Shown here piece after piece: positions 1 to 5,754 of a DNA stretch of 6,636 bases; positions within the stretch are counted from its first letter, which is position 1; each line of letters starts with the position of its first letter. The notes beneath the pieces were generated by a model. It was not told the origin of the DNA. It saw only the letters and a program-made list of their open reading frames with translations, and ran no database searches. The stretch comes from Desulfobacterales bacterium. GTDB lineage: Bacteria > Desulfobacterota > Desulfobacteria > Desulfobacterales > Desulfosalsimonadaceae. The position numbers and the translations under genes were made by a program. Location of the stretch: the NCBI GenBank assembly GCA_029933295.1, contig JAOZOL010000137.1:1-6636 (forward strand). The letters are read 5' to 3'.

Positions 1-10
1 CATAAAAGAT

Positions 11-15
11 AGGTG
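11..15 (+). promoter_or_regulatory. Ribosome binding site of purF
   Basis: AGGTG lies five bases before the ATG at 21. It supports this start and the 14-residue propeptide ahead of the catalytic cysteine. Confidence 0.7.
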
Positions 16-20
16 TTGAT

Positions 21-1448
21 ATGAATTTTCAAGAAGACCCCGACCACCGGCCAAAAGAGGCCTGCGGCATTTTCGGAATACATAATCAACCCGAAGCCGC
101 CCGGCTTACCTACTTCGGGCTTTACGCTCTTCAGCATCGGGGGCAGGAAAGCGCAGGCATTGCGGTGGCTCGGGATGCGCATATTGATTTTCATAAAGGG
201 ATGGGCCTTGTTCCTGAGGTGTTTGATGACGCCCGTCTGGAATTTTTAGATGGACAATGCAGTGCCATCGGGCATGTACGATATTCCACGACAGGCGATT
301 CGATACTGATCAATGCCCAGCCGTTTGTTGTCAATCATGGCGGTAAATCCTACGGGGTTGCACATAACGGAAATCTGGTGAATGCACATAAACTGAAGAA
401 AGAATTGGAAGAGGAAGGGTCCATTTTTCAGACCACCATGGATAGTGAAATCTTTCTTCACCTGTTTGTCAAGAACCTGAAACATGGTTTTGAAGATGCA
501 CTGATTAATGCGGTATGCCGGCTGGAAGGCGCGTATTCTTTTGTTCTTTTGACCAGCCGGGGTGAAGTGGTCGGCATCAAGGACCCCAATGGGTTTCGCC
601 CCTTATGCCTGGGGCAATTACACAACGGCCGATATGTTTTAGCCTCTGAAACATGTGCCCTGGATCTGGTTGAAGCGAAATTTGTCAGAGAGATTGATCC
701 CGGTGAAATCGTTATTATCAACGATTCGGGAATAAAAAGCATTCATCCCCACAAGCAGATCAATCGGACCTGCTGTATTTTTGAATATATATATTTTGCG
801 CGACCTGACAGTACCATCTTTGGAAAAAATGTGTATCAGATGCGAAAAGCCCACGGGCGGCGTTTAGCGAAAGAAGCGCCGGTGGACGCCGATCTGGTGA
901 TGCCGTTTCCTGATTCGGGCAATTACGCGGCTATCGGGTATTCTCAAGAATCGGGCATCCCCTTTGATCTTGCCATGATCCGGAATCATTATGTGGGCCG
1001 CACATTTATTCAGCCGACCCAGGGAATGAGGGATTTTAGCGTTCGCATGAAATTAAATCCCGTCAAAGAACTTCTGGCCGGTAAAGAGATTATTATTATT
1101 GAAGATTCAATCATCCGTGGAACAACGGCCAAAACACGTATTGAAGCCTTGCGAAAACTGGGTGTTAAAAAAGTTCACATGCGTATCAGTTGCCCTCCCC
1201 ACCGTTTTCCATGCCATTATGGAATTGATTTTTCAACCCGGGGTGAATTGATTGCAGCCAGTAAAACAGTGGAAGAATTAAGAGAATTTCTCGGGCTGGA
1301 TACCCTTCATTATCTAACATTGGAGGGGTTGCTTGAATCAACCGGAGTGGATGATCCTGAAAATAATTTTTGTAAAGCTTGCTTTGATGGTTGTTATCCT
1401 GTACAATTTGATGATAAGATATCAAAAACATGCTTGGAAATCAGCTAG
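21..1448 (+). CDS. purF: Amidophosphoribosyltransferase (glutamine PRPP amidotransferase)
   Basis: This cytoplasmic enzyme catalyses the first committed step of de novo purine synthesis: PRPP plus glutamine gives 5-phosphoribosylamine, glutamate and pyrophosphate. The 475 residues match the usual family length. A 14-residue propeptide precedes Cys15 (CGIFGI), the expected N-terminal nucleophile after self-cleavage. The glutaminase half shows HVRYST (85-90), AHNGN (114-118) and TTMDSE (138-143). The phosphoribosyltransferase half shows the flexible-loop motif QGMRDFSVRMKLNP (334-347) and the PRPP loop EDSIIRGTT (361-369); its first acidic residue is Glu where Asp is usual. Cys252, Cys398, Cys451 and Cys454 fit the four ligands of the 4Fe-4S cluster in Bacillus subtilis type enzymes; that assignment is by recalled pattern. 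Start choice is supported by AGGTG at 11-15, five bases upstream. Its promoter lies outside the window, and no convincing terminator follows it. Confidence 0.97.
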   Translation: MNFQEDPDHRPKEACGIFGIHNQPEAARLTYFGLYALQHRGQESAGIAVARDAHIDFHKGMGLVPEVFDDARLEFLDGQCSAIGHVRYSTTGDSILINAQPFVVNHGGKSYGVAHNGNLVNAHKLKKELEEEGSIFQTTMDSEIFLHLFVKNLKHGFEDALINAVCRLEGAYSFVLLTSRGEVVGIKDPNGFRPLCLGQLHNGRYVLASETCALDLVEAKFVREIDPGEIVIINDSGIKSIHPHKQINRTCCIFEYIYFARPDSTIFGKNVYQMRKAHGRRLAKEAPVDADLVMPFPDSGNYAAIGYSQESGIPFDLAMIRNHYVGRTFIQPTQGMRDFSVRMKLNPVKELLAGKEIIIIEDSIIRGTTAKTRIEALRKLGVKKVHMRISCPPHRFPCHYGIDFSTRGELIAASKTVEELREFLGLDTLHYLTLEGLLESTGVDDPENNFCKACFDGCYPVQFDDKISKTCLEIS

Positions 1449-1464
1449 TCGGTTTTCATGAATG

Positions 1465-1493
1465 TTGTATATCTACGTGTAGTTGGGTAAAAT
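1465..1493 (+). promoter_or_regulatory. Possible sigma70-like promoter for the downstream gene string
   Basis: TTGTAT (1465-1470) and TAAAAT (1488-1493) are separated by 17 bases. The -10 box matches five of six consensus bases, and the -35 box only the first three. Transcription would start near 1500, about 40 bases ahead of the gene at 1541. The location in the only sizeable gap before the string makes it plausible. AT-rich sequence gives such matches by chance, so this is a candidate only. Confidence 0.35.
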
Positions 1494-1495
1494 TG

Positions 1496-1505
1496 AACAA
1501 TTGTT
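1496..1505. repeat. Perfect 10-bp palindrome, possible operator
   Basis: AACAATTGTT is a perfect inverted repeat that would overlap the transcription start of the candidate promoter ending at 1493. A dimeric regulator could bind there. No regulator gene with a DNA-binding domain is present in the window, and a 10-bp AT-rich palindrome can arise by chance. Confidence 0.3.
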
Positions 1506-1513
1506 GCGGTGGT

Positions 1514-1533
1514 CCCTAACAACCTGAATAGGG
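1514..1533 (+). promoter_or_regulatory. Small hairpin that would cover the ribosome binding site of the gene at 1541
   Basis: CCCTA (1514-1518) can pair with TAGGG (1529-1533) across a 10-base loop. The 3' arm contains most of the G-run (1531-1535) that serves as Shine-Dalgarno for the ATG at 1541. A competing pairing, TTGTT (1501-1505) with AACAA (1518-1522), would use part of the same region. A 5-bp stem is weak, so any translational control is speculative. Confidence 0.25.
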
Positions 1534-1540
1534 GGCATAT

Positions 1541-2071
1541 ATGATTGAATCAAAGTATTTAAAGGATAATGTCCGAAATATTCAAAGACTATTGACAATT
1601 CCGGGGTTAAAGGAATTTGAAACCCGGAATCTGGCAAAGTTGCTTCGGTTGAGTAAAATTCGTGAATATGAAGACGGTGAATTGATTATCAAGGAAGGGG
1701 ATGAAGACCCCTGGTTTTATTTTCTGCTTGGCGGCGGGCTGATCATCAAAAAAAACGGCATAGAGATCGGAAAAATTGATCAAATTGGTGAAATATTCGG
1801 GGAAATGAGAGTCATCGATAGCCTTACCCGTTCCGCTTCGGTGTATGCGGATGGCAAAACCCTGTGTCTTGGTGTGGATACATCGGCAAAAGGTCGCTTA
1901 AATACGGCAAGTGCCGAAGAACGAGATGCACGGCTTGACTTTTTACTTCTTTTGTATCGAATTTTTTCAGAATACATGTCCATACGGCTCCGTGCCACCA
2001 ATGACGAACTGATTAAGGCAAAAGTGGAATCAAGCGCCTTACAGAAACTTTTGGAATCAAACGCTGATTAA
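1541..2071 (+). CDS. Stand-alone cyclic nucleotide-binding domain protein
   Basis: A 176-residue soluble protein with a CRP/PKA-type cyclic nucleotide-binding fold. Beta-roll segments run from about residue 37 to 112: EYEDGELIIKEGDEDPWFYFLL is a typical first part, and the phosphate-binding cassette is FGEM (86-89) followed by TRSAS (96-100). Gly87, Glu88, Arg97 and Ser98 correspond to the usual ligand-contacting positions, so binding of cAMP, cGMP or a related ligand is plausible but unproven. The remainder, about 125-172, is predicted helical with a charged, heptad-like end. There is no helix-turn-helix, kinase or channel segment, so this is not a CRP-type transcription factor as it stands. 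The start is supported by a GGGGG run at 1531-1535. The gene ends just ahead of the radical SAM gene and probably shares its transcript; it may sense a signal for the downstream system. Confidence 0.85.
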   Translation: MIESKYLKDNVRNIQRLLTIPGLKEFETRNLAKLLRLSKIREYEDGELIIKEGDEDPWFYFLLGGGLIIKKNGIEIGKIDQIGEIFGEMRVIDSLTRSASVYADGKTLCLGVDTSAKGRLNTASAEERDARLDFLLLLYRIFSEYMSIRLRATNDELIKAKVESSALQKLLESNAD

Positions 2072-2077
2072 AACCAA

Positions 2078-3133
2078 ATGCCGGGCTTAGGGCTTACTTC
2101 TGTATGCATGAATAAAACCGTCTCATTTTCAAAACACTCTGTTAATGTTTTTTTTCATATTCTGACTAAGTGTAACTTAAGTTGTCGACATTGTTATATC
2201 AATCCTTCCCAGCACGGCAATGAAATCCTTCCCATAGAAACCATCATTAACTGGCTGGGCGCCTTCACAAACACCAATAAAAAAGCAAATTTAATTTTTC
2301 TCGGCGGTGAACCCACCCTTCACCCGGAGCTTGGACACGCTGTAAAAGCTGCTAAACAGATGGGATACGCGTCTGTTACCATTGACACAAACGGGTATCT
2401 GTTTTGCGATATTTTAACTAAAATCACTCCGGACGATGTTGATTTTATCAGTTTCAGTTTAGATGGCGCCACGAAAAAAACCAATGATCGCATTCGCGGT
2501 GACGGATGTTATGACACCTGCATTTCCGGCATCAAACAGGCGGTCCGGCGCAAATTTAACACCAGCCTGATCTTTACCATAAGCAATGAAAATGTCCATG
2601 AACTTTCTTTGATGCCGCCACTTATCAAGGATCTCGGCATTGACCGGTTTTTTATCCAGGTCATCGGTATGCGGGGAAAGTCCGCGAAACCTAAAAAAGA
2701 TCGGCTCCAGGTGGATCGCAACACATGGCTGTCCCTGATTCCGGCGGTGGCTGCTCAAGCGGCGGACATGGGTATCACCGTTACCTACCCAAAGGTTTTT
2801 TTAAACAATTCCGATGTGTTTGAATGCGCGGGCCGGGTGGCGGACAATTATTTTATTTTTCCCAACGGCCGGGTTTACCGATGCCCTTTGTGCGAGGACT
2901 ATCCAATTCACAGTTTTGAATTTATAGACAATCGATTAAAAAAACGGAGTAAAATTACCGAAGAGGATCTGTTTGCCTTAGATATTGCCGAAGGGTGCGT
3001 TATGAATAAGCTGGTTCAGCCGGACAATTTAAGTTACAATAAAGACGGGACTCCGGGATATAAGATTGCCTGCTGTCTGCTTAAGGAAGAAGTGCCTGGT
3101 GTTAAATCAAACAAGAAAGGGACTCCATGTTAA
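2078..3133 (+). CDS. Radical SAM protein with cysteine-rich (SPASM/Twitch-like) C-terminal region
   Basis: Residues 32-39 hold the CxxxCxxC signature (CNLSCRHC) that binds the 4Fe-4S cluster used to cleave S-adenosylmethionine. GGEP (76-79) is the usual SAM-contacting motif, and DTNG (103-106) and SFSLDG (125-130) fit later strands of the partial TIM barrel. The C-terminal part has Cys250, Cys269, Cys272, Cys307 and Cys332/Cys333, with FIFPNGRVYRCPLC around 259-272. This resembles SPASM or Twitch auxiliary-cluster regions found in peptide- and cofactor-modifying enzymes. The substrate cannot be told from sequence. The start is uncertain: the ATG at 2078 has no clear ribosome binding site, while the ATG at 2108 (MNKTV) lies nearer the usual N-terminal distance to the cluster motif but has only a distant TTAGGG at 2087-2092. 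The stop overlaps the next reading frame by 7 bases. Confidence 0.88.
   Translation: MPGLGLTSVCMNKTVSFSKHSVNVFFHILTKCNLSCRHCYINPSQHGNEILPIETIINWLGAFTNTNKKANLIFLGGEPTLHPELGHAVKAAKQMGYASVTIDTNGYLFCDILTKITPDDVDFISFSLDGATKKTNDRIRGDGCYDTCISGIKQAVRRKFNTSLIFTISNENVHELSLMPPLIKDLGIDRFFIQVIGMRGKSAKPKKDRLQVDRNTWLSLIPAVAAQAADMGITVTYPKVFLNNSDVFECAGRVADNYFIFPNGRVYRCPLCEDYPIHSFEFIDNRLKKRSKITEEDLFALDIAEGCVMNKLVQPDNLSYNKDGTPGYKIACCLLKEEVPGVKSNKKGTPC
3113..3122 (+). promoter_or_regulatory. Strong ribosome binding site before the truncated dehydrogenase frame
   Basis: The purine run AAGAAAGGGA ends four bases before the ATG at 3127, inside the end of the radical SAM gene. It suggests that the truncated frame may still be translated, coupled to the gene before it. 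Confidence 0.55.
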
Positions 3134-3351
3134 AAAATAAATCAGCGATCATCACCGGAAGTACCAGCAGCATCGGTAAAAACATGGACATTGATGACGT
3201 GGTCCTCAATGTCATCCTGGCAGCCCAGCCCACCAAAAAAAATGTTATCTTTGACGAATTAAATGCCCGGGCTCTGTTTCTGGCAGGTGATAATGCGGCC
3301 TCCATCAACGGCGCGTCCATATCCATTGACGGCGGGGGGCCGGCACAATGA
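3127..3351 (+). pseudogene. Internally deleted short-chain dehydrogenase remnant (3-hydroxybutyrate dehydrogenase type)
   Basis: The 74-codon frame joins the two ends of a short-chain dehydrogenase/reductase of normally about 255-260 residues. Residues 1-17 give the N-terminal NAD-binding turn (LKNKSAIITGSTSSIG), with Ser15 replacing the second glycine of the TGxxxGxG motif. Residues from about 20 to the end resemble the family's C-terminus: AAQPTKKNV, then ARALFLAGDNAASINGAS and DGG near the end, followed by GPAQ where 3-hydroxybutyrate dehydrogenases commonly have WTAQ or similar. About 180 codons are missing between them, including the NAG motif and the Tyr-x-x-x-Lys catalytic pair, so dehydrogenase activity is not expected. 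The join lies near 3178-3190, and the reading frame is kept. It overlaps the radical SAM gene by 7 bases and the ATPase gene by 4 (ATGA), so it may persist as a translational bridge. The subfamily name rests on recalled resemblance. A genuine small protein is an alternative. Confidence 0.75.
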
Positions 3352-4079
3352 AACAAACGGCCGCGCTACGCGTTACAAATCTTTGCAAAACCTTTGGTAA
3401 AAAAAAGGTTCTCAAAAATTTAAATTTTGAAGTATCGAAAGGCGGCATTATCGGGTTTTTAGGCCCGAACGGCGCCGGCAAGTCGACAACCATCAAAATA
3501 ATCGCCGGCCTCGTGGCGCCGACCTCAGGAACCGTTGAAATCGAAGGCAAGGTCATGAACGGCAGGTCCCTGGCTGTTTTTCAAAAACTTGGTATCATGT
3601 TCGAAGCCCCGACGTTTTATAATTATCTGACGGCCCGACAAAATTATATGCTGCTAACCCGGCTGCAACAAAACAACGTAGTTGATATTGATCATATTTT
3701 AAAAATCGTTGGATTATCAGAATCAGCGGATGTTAAAGTGGGCGAATTTTCCCAGGGCATGCGGCAGCGCTTAGGGTTCGGCCAGGCGCTTCTGGTACAG
3801 CCTGAATTTCTGATTCTGGATGAACCCACAAATGCGCTGGACCCGATGGGAAGAAAAGAAATGAAAAATCTGATCCAGCGTTTGGCCCAATCTGAAAAAA
3901 TGACCATATTTATTTCTTCCCATCTGCTTTTGGAAATCGAACAAATATGCACGCACGCGGTCATCATTCACGAAGGTAAAATTCTGGCTGCGGATGCGAT
4001 CAATGATCTGAAAGAACACGGCATTCAGACTCTGGAAGACTATTTTCTGCAATTAATCGAAAAGGAAAATCGATGCTAA
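3348..4079 (+). CDS. ABC-2 type exporter ATP-binding protein (BcrA-like)
   Basis: A 243-residue nucleotide-binding subunit that would power a membrane exporter from the cytoplasmic face. Motifs appear in order: Walker A GPNGAGKST (39-47), a Q-loop region with MFEAPTFY (84-91), where Glu86 stands at the usual Gln as is common in bacitracin/lantibiotic-type ATPases, signature FSQGMRQR (135-142), Walker B FLILDEP (154-160) with catalytic Glu159, D-loop NALDP (162-166) and switch His192 (SSHLLLEIE). All residues needed for ATP hydrolysis are present, and the length is normal for a single-domain subunit. Its start overlaps the dehydrogenase remnant by 4 bases, and the G-run at 3334-3339 inside that remnant can act as its ribosome binding site. 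Its end overlaps the propeller gene by 7 bases. The likely membrane partner is the permease at 5755. The substrate is unknown; drug or peptide export is known for relatives but is not shown here. Confidence 0.93.
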   Translation: MKQTAALRVTNLCKTFGKKKVLKNLNFEVSKGGIIGFLGPNGAGKSTTIKIIAGLVAPTSGTVEIEGKVMNGRSLAVFQKLGIMFEAPTFYNYLTARQNYMLLTRLQQNNVVDIDHILKIVGLSESADVKVGEFSQGMRQRLGFGQALLVQPEFLILDEPTNALDPMGRKEMKNLIQRLAQSEKMTIFISSHLLLEIEQICTHAVIIHEGKILAADAINDLKEHGIQTLEDYFLQLIEKENRC

Positions 4080-5647
4080 AGTTGCGATGTTTGCTCCTGT
4101 TTTTTGCCGTTTCTATATGCTGCATCCTTTGTCTGCCCGTAATATCAAATGCGAAAGCGAAAAAGGATTTTTTTTCTGTTTATGAATTAAATGTCAAAGG
4201 CGACTATATCGATTACTTAATGGAAGATTTAAACGAAGACGGCTTAAATGACGGCCTGTTTTTTCATTCCAAGCGGAAAGGAAGGACTGTTGGGCGGTTT
4301 TTTTCCGTTTTTTATCAACACGAAAACGGGTTTAACAAACAAGCGGATTATCAATTTGAAATTGACCCTGATGCTGTGGTGTATGATCTTGCGGATGTTG
4401 ATTCAAATCCGGGAAAAGAAATTCTTTTTTTTAAAAACCAGGGTCTGTTTTATTACAAAATGATCGATGATCGCTATGATGCAACTCCCATTTTGCTTCT
4501 TGAAATACCCTCCATCTTTAAGCTTCCCGACAAGCTTTTTCTGGAGCGGATTGATTTTGCCCGGGATCTTAACAATGACGGAATTGACGAGATCCTGATT
4601 CCTCAATTTCATAATTATCTTATTTACAGCAAACAGCCAAACGGCAAATACGGGCTTTCCGCAACGCTGGATTGTCCAATGCTAAACAGTGTGATGTCGT
4701 TAAAAGAGGTGAGCCGCTATCTGATTTCCACGTTTCTGACCCCCAATACCCTGATTGTTGACTACAACAGGGATCAACGCAGCGATATCGTTACCATTCA
4801 TGATGAATATCTCAAAATTTTTTTCCAGAACAATGCCGGAGAATTTTCCAATGACGATTCTGCCATCGTTAATCTTAATTTCATTTTAACCCAGGCGTAT
4901 TCCTCAAGGATCGGAAACGGCAACATATACCAGCGTGATCGTTTTCAGGATAAAATGGGGATTACGTCCCTGGCCGATCTCAATAATGACGGGCTGTTGG
5001 ATATGATCCTTGAAAAATTTTCAATGAAAGACGGGGCTTTTAATCCTAAAAAACAATTCCGGATATTCTTCGCCCACCAGGACCCCGACAATCCCCGGAA
5101 CGGGGGAATTTTTAATAAAGTTCCGGACCATATCATCATTAACCGTGGATTTCAAATTCATAGCAAGATCGGGGATTTAAACAATGACGGCAAAATGGAT
5201 ATCTATATTCCGATCATTGAAATCGGCGTGTTTAATTTTATCACGATGCTGATCACCGGTGATATTGATGTAACCGTTTTGTGGTATGTCATGGACAAAT
5301 CAGGGCATTATCATAAAAAACCCGATTTCGAGTTAGAAGTTACGGTTGAAGTCGATACAAAGGGACGTAAATTTCCGGTCTCTTCCATTGACGGGGATTT
5401 TAACGGGGACGGCCGAAAGGATTTTATGCGTGCCCAGGACGGAAAGTTGATGATTCACTATGCCCCTGATGACGGTGAACCCAAAGAAAAAGCAGATGTT
5501 GAATTTGCCGTCAAATTGCCCGACAACGGAAAAATGGTCAAACCGCAGATGGTGAATGCCGATGCCAAAAGCGATGTGGTCATGGTTTTTACGCCCAATG
5601 GCAAGACAATAAAAAAAGGCAAGGTGCAAATTCTAATAACAAAGTAA
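4073..5647 (+). CDS. Secreted FG-GAP/VCBS-like repeat protein, probable beta-propeller
   Basis: A 524-residue exported protein of unrecognised specific function. Residues 1-29 look like a signal peptide: Lys3 and Arg5, a hydrophobic core around 7-24, and an Ala-x-Ala site ending at Ala29. Cys16, Cys17 and Cys20 lie within the core, but none sits in a convincing lipobox. The mature part has six calcium-loop motifs of the DxNxDG type starting at residues 52, 165, 230, 302, 368 and 442 (for example DLNEDG, DLNNDG and DFNGDG), plus degenerate copies near 108 (DVDSNPGKE) and 495 (NADAKSD). Spacing of 53-74 residues is consistent with blades of a seven- or eight-bladed propeller, as in integrin-like FG-GAP/VCBS proteins. 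The start is supported by AAAGGA at 4061-4066. The gene overlaps the ATPase gene by 7 bases and precedes the permease, which suggests a periplasmic or surface partner of the transporter; this is inference. Confidence 0.85.
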   Translation: MLKLRCLLLFFAVSICCILCLPVISNAKAKKDFFSVYELNVKGDYIDYLMEDLNEDGLNDGLFFHSKRKGRTVGRFFSVFYQHENGFNKQADYQFEIDPDAVVYDLADVDSNPGKEILFFKNQGLFYYKMIDDRYDATPILLLEIPSIFKLPDKLFLERIDFARDLNNDGIDEILIPQFHNYLIYSKQPNGKYGLSATLDCPMLNSVMSLKEVSRYLISTFLTPNTLIVDYNRDQRSDIVTIHDEYLKIFFQNNAGEFSNDDSAIVNLNFILTQAYSSRIGNGNIYQRDRFQDKMGITSLADLNNDGLLDMILEKFSMKDGAFNPKKQFRIFFAHQDPDNPRNGGIFNKVPDHIIINRGFQIHSKIGDLNNDGKMDIYIPIIEIGVFNFITMLITGDIDVTVLWYVMDKSGHYHKKPDFELEVTVEVDTKGRKFPVSSIDGDFNGDGRKDFMRAQDGKLMIHYAPDDGEPKEKADVEFAVKLPDNGKMVKPQMVNADAKSDVVMVFTPNGKTIKKGKVQILITK

Positions 5648-5697
5648 CCTGACATCCACAAAGCTTTTCATGGTAAAGAATAACCACTGTATGAGAA

Positions 5698-5741
5698 AAA
5701 CAACTTATTAATTATTTCAAACGATTATGAATGAGTTGTTT
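5698..5741 (+). promoter_or_regulatory. 12-bp inverted repeat (hairpin) abutting the permease ribosome binding site
   Basis: Arms 5698-5709 (AAACAACTTATT) and 5730-5741 (AATGAGTTGTTT) are complementary over 12 positions, with one G-U wobble and a 20-base loop. The 3' arm ends directly before GGAAGAG (5742-5748), the ribosome binding site for the ATG at 5755. It lacks a following T-run, so it is not a typical intrinsic terminator. It could influence translation or transcript processing between the propeller and permease genes. The stem is AT-rich, so its strength is modest. Confidence 0.4.
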
Positions 5742-5748
5742 GGAAGAG
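5742..5748 (+). promoter_or_regulatory. Ribosome binding site that sets the permease start at 5755
   Basis: GGAAGAG lies six bases before the ATG at 5755. The upstream in-frame ATG at 5731 has no such site, so translation most likely begins at 5755. Confidence 0.7.
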
Positions 5749-5754
5749 AAAGCC

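Noticed and set aside
246..854. Antisense open frames within purF
   Set aside because: They lie opposite strongly conserved purF motifs, have no recognisable protein content and no ribosome binding sites, so they are shadows of purF codon use.
1449..1540. Intrinsic terminator after purF
   Set aside because: No G-C-rich stem followed by a T-run is present; the stems seen are short and lie next to the following gene's start.
1541..2071. CRP/FNR-type transcription regulator
   Set aside because: The nucleotide-binding roll is present, but the remaining residues form helices with no helix-turn-helix, and the length of 176 is short of the usual 210-230.
3127..3351. Small frame between a radical SAM gene and an ABC exporter as a peptide natural-product precursor
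   Set aside because: Position suits a precursor, but the product carries the TGSTS nucleotide-binding turn at one end and a dehydrogenase-type C-terminus at the other, with no leader/core layout, cleavage site or Cys-rich core.
4073..4132. Lipoprotein signal on the propeller protein
   Set aside because: Cysteines occur at residues 6, 16, 17 and 20, but they sit within the hydrophobic core without a proper lipobox, and a cleaner Ala-x-Ala signal peptidase I site follows at 27-29.
5731..5754. Permease start at the upstream ATG 5731
   Set aside because: No ribosome binding site precedes it, and the codons fall in the 3' arm of an inverted repeat and in the ribosome binding site of the better start at 5755.
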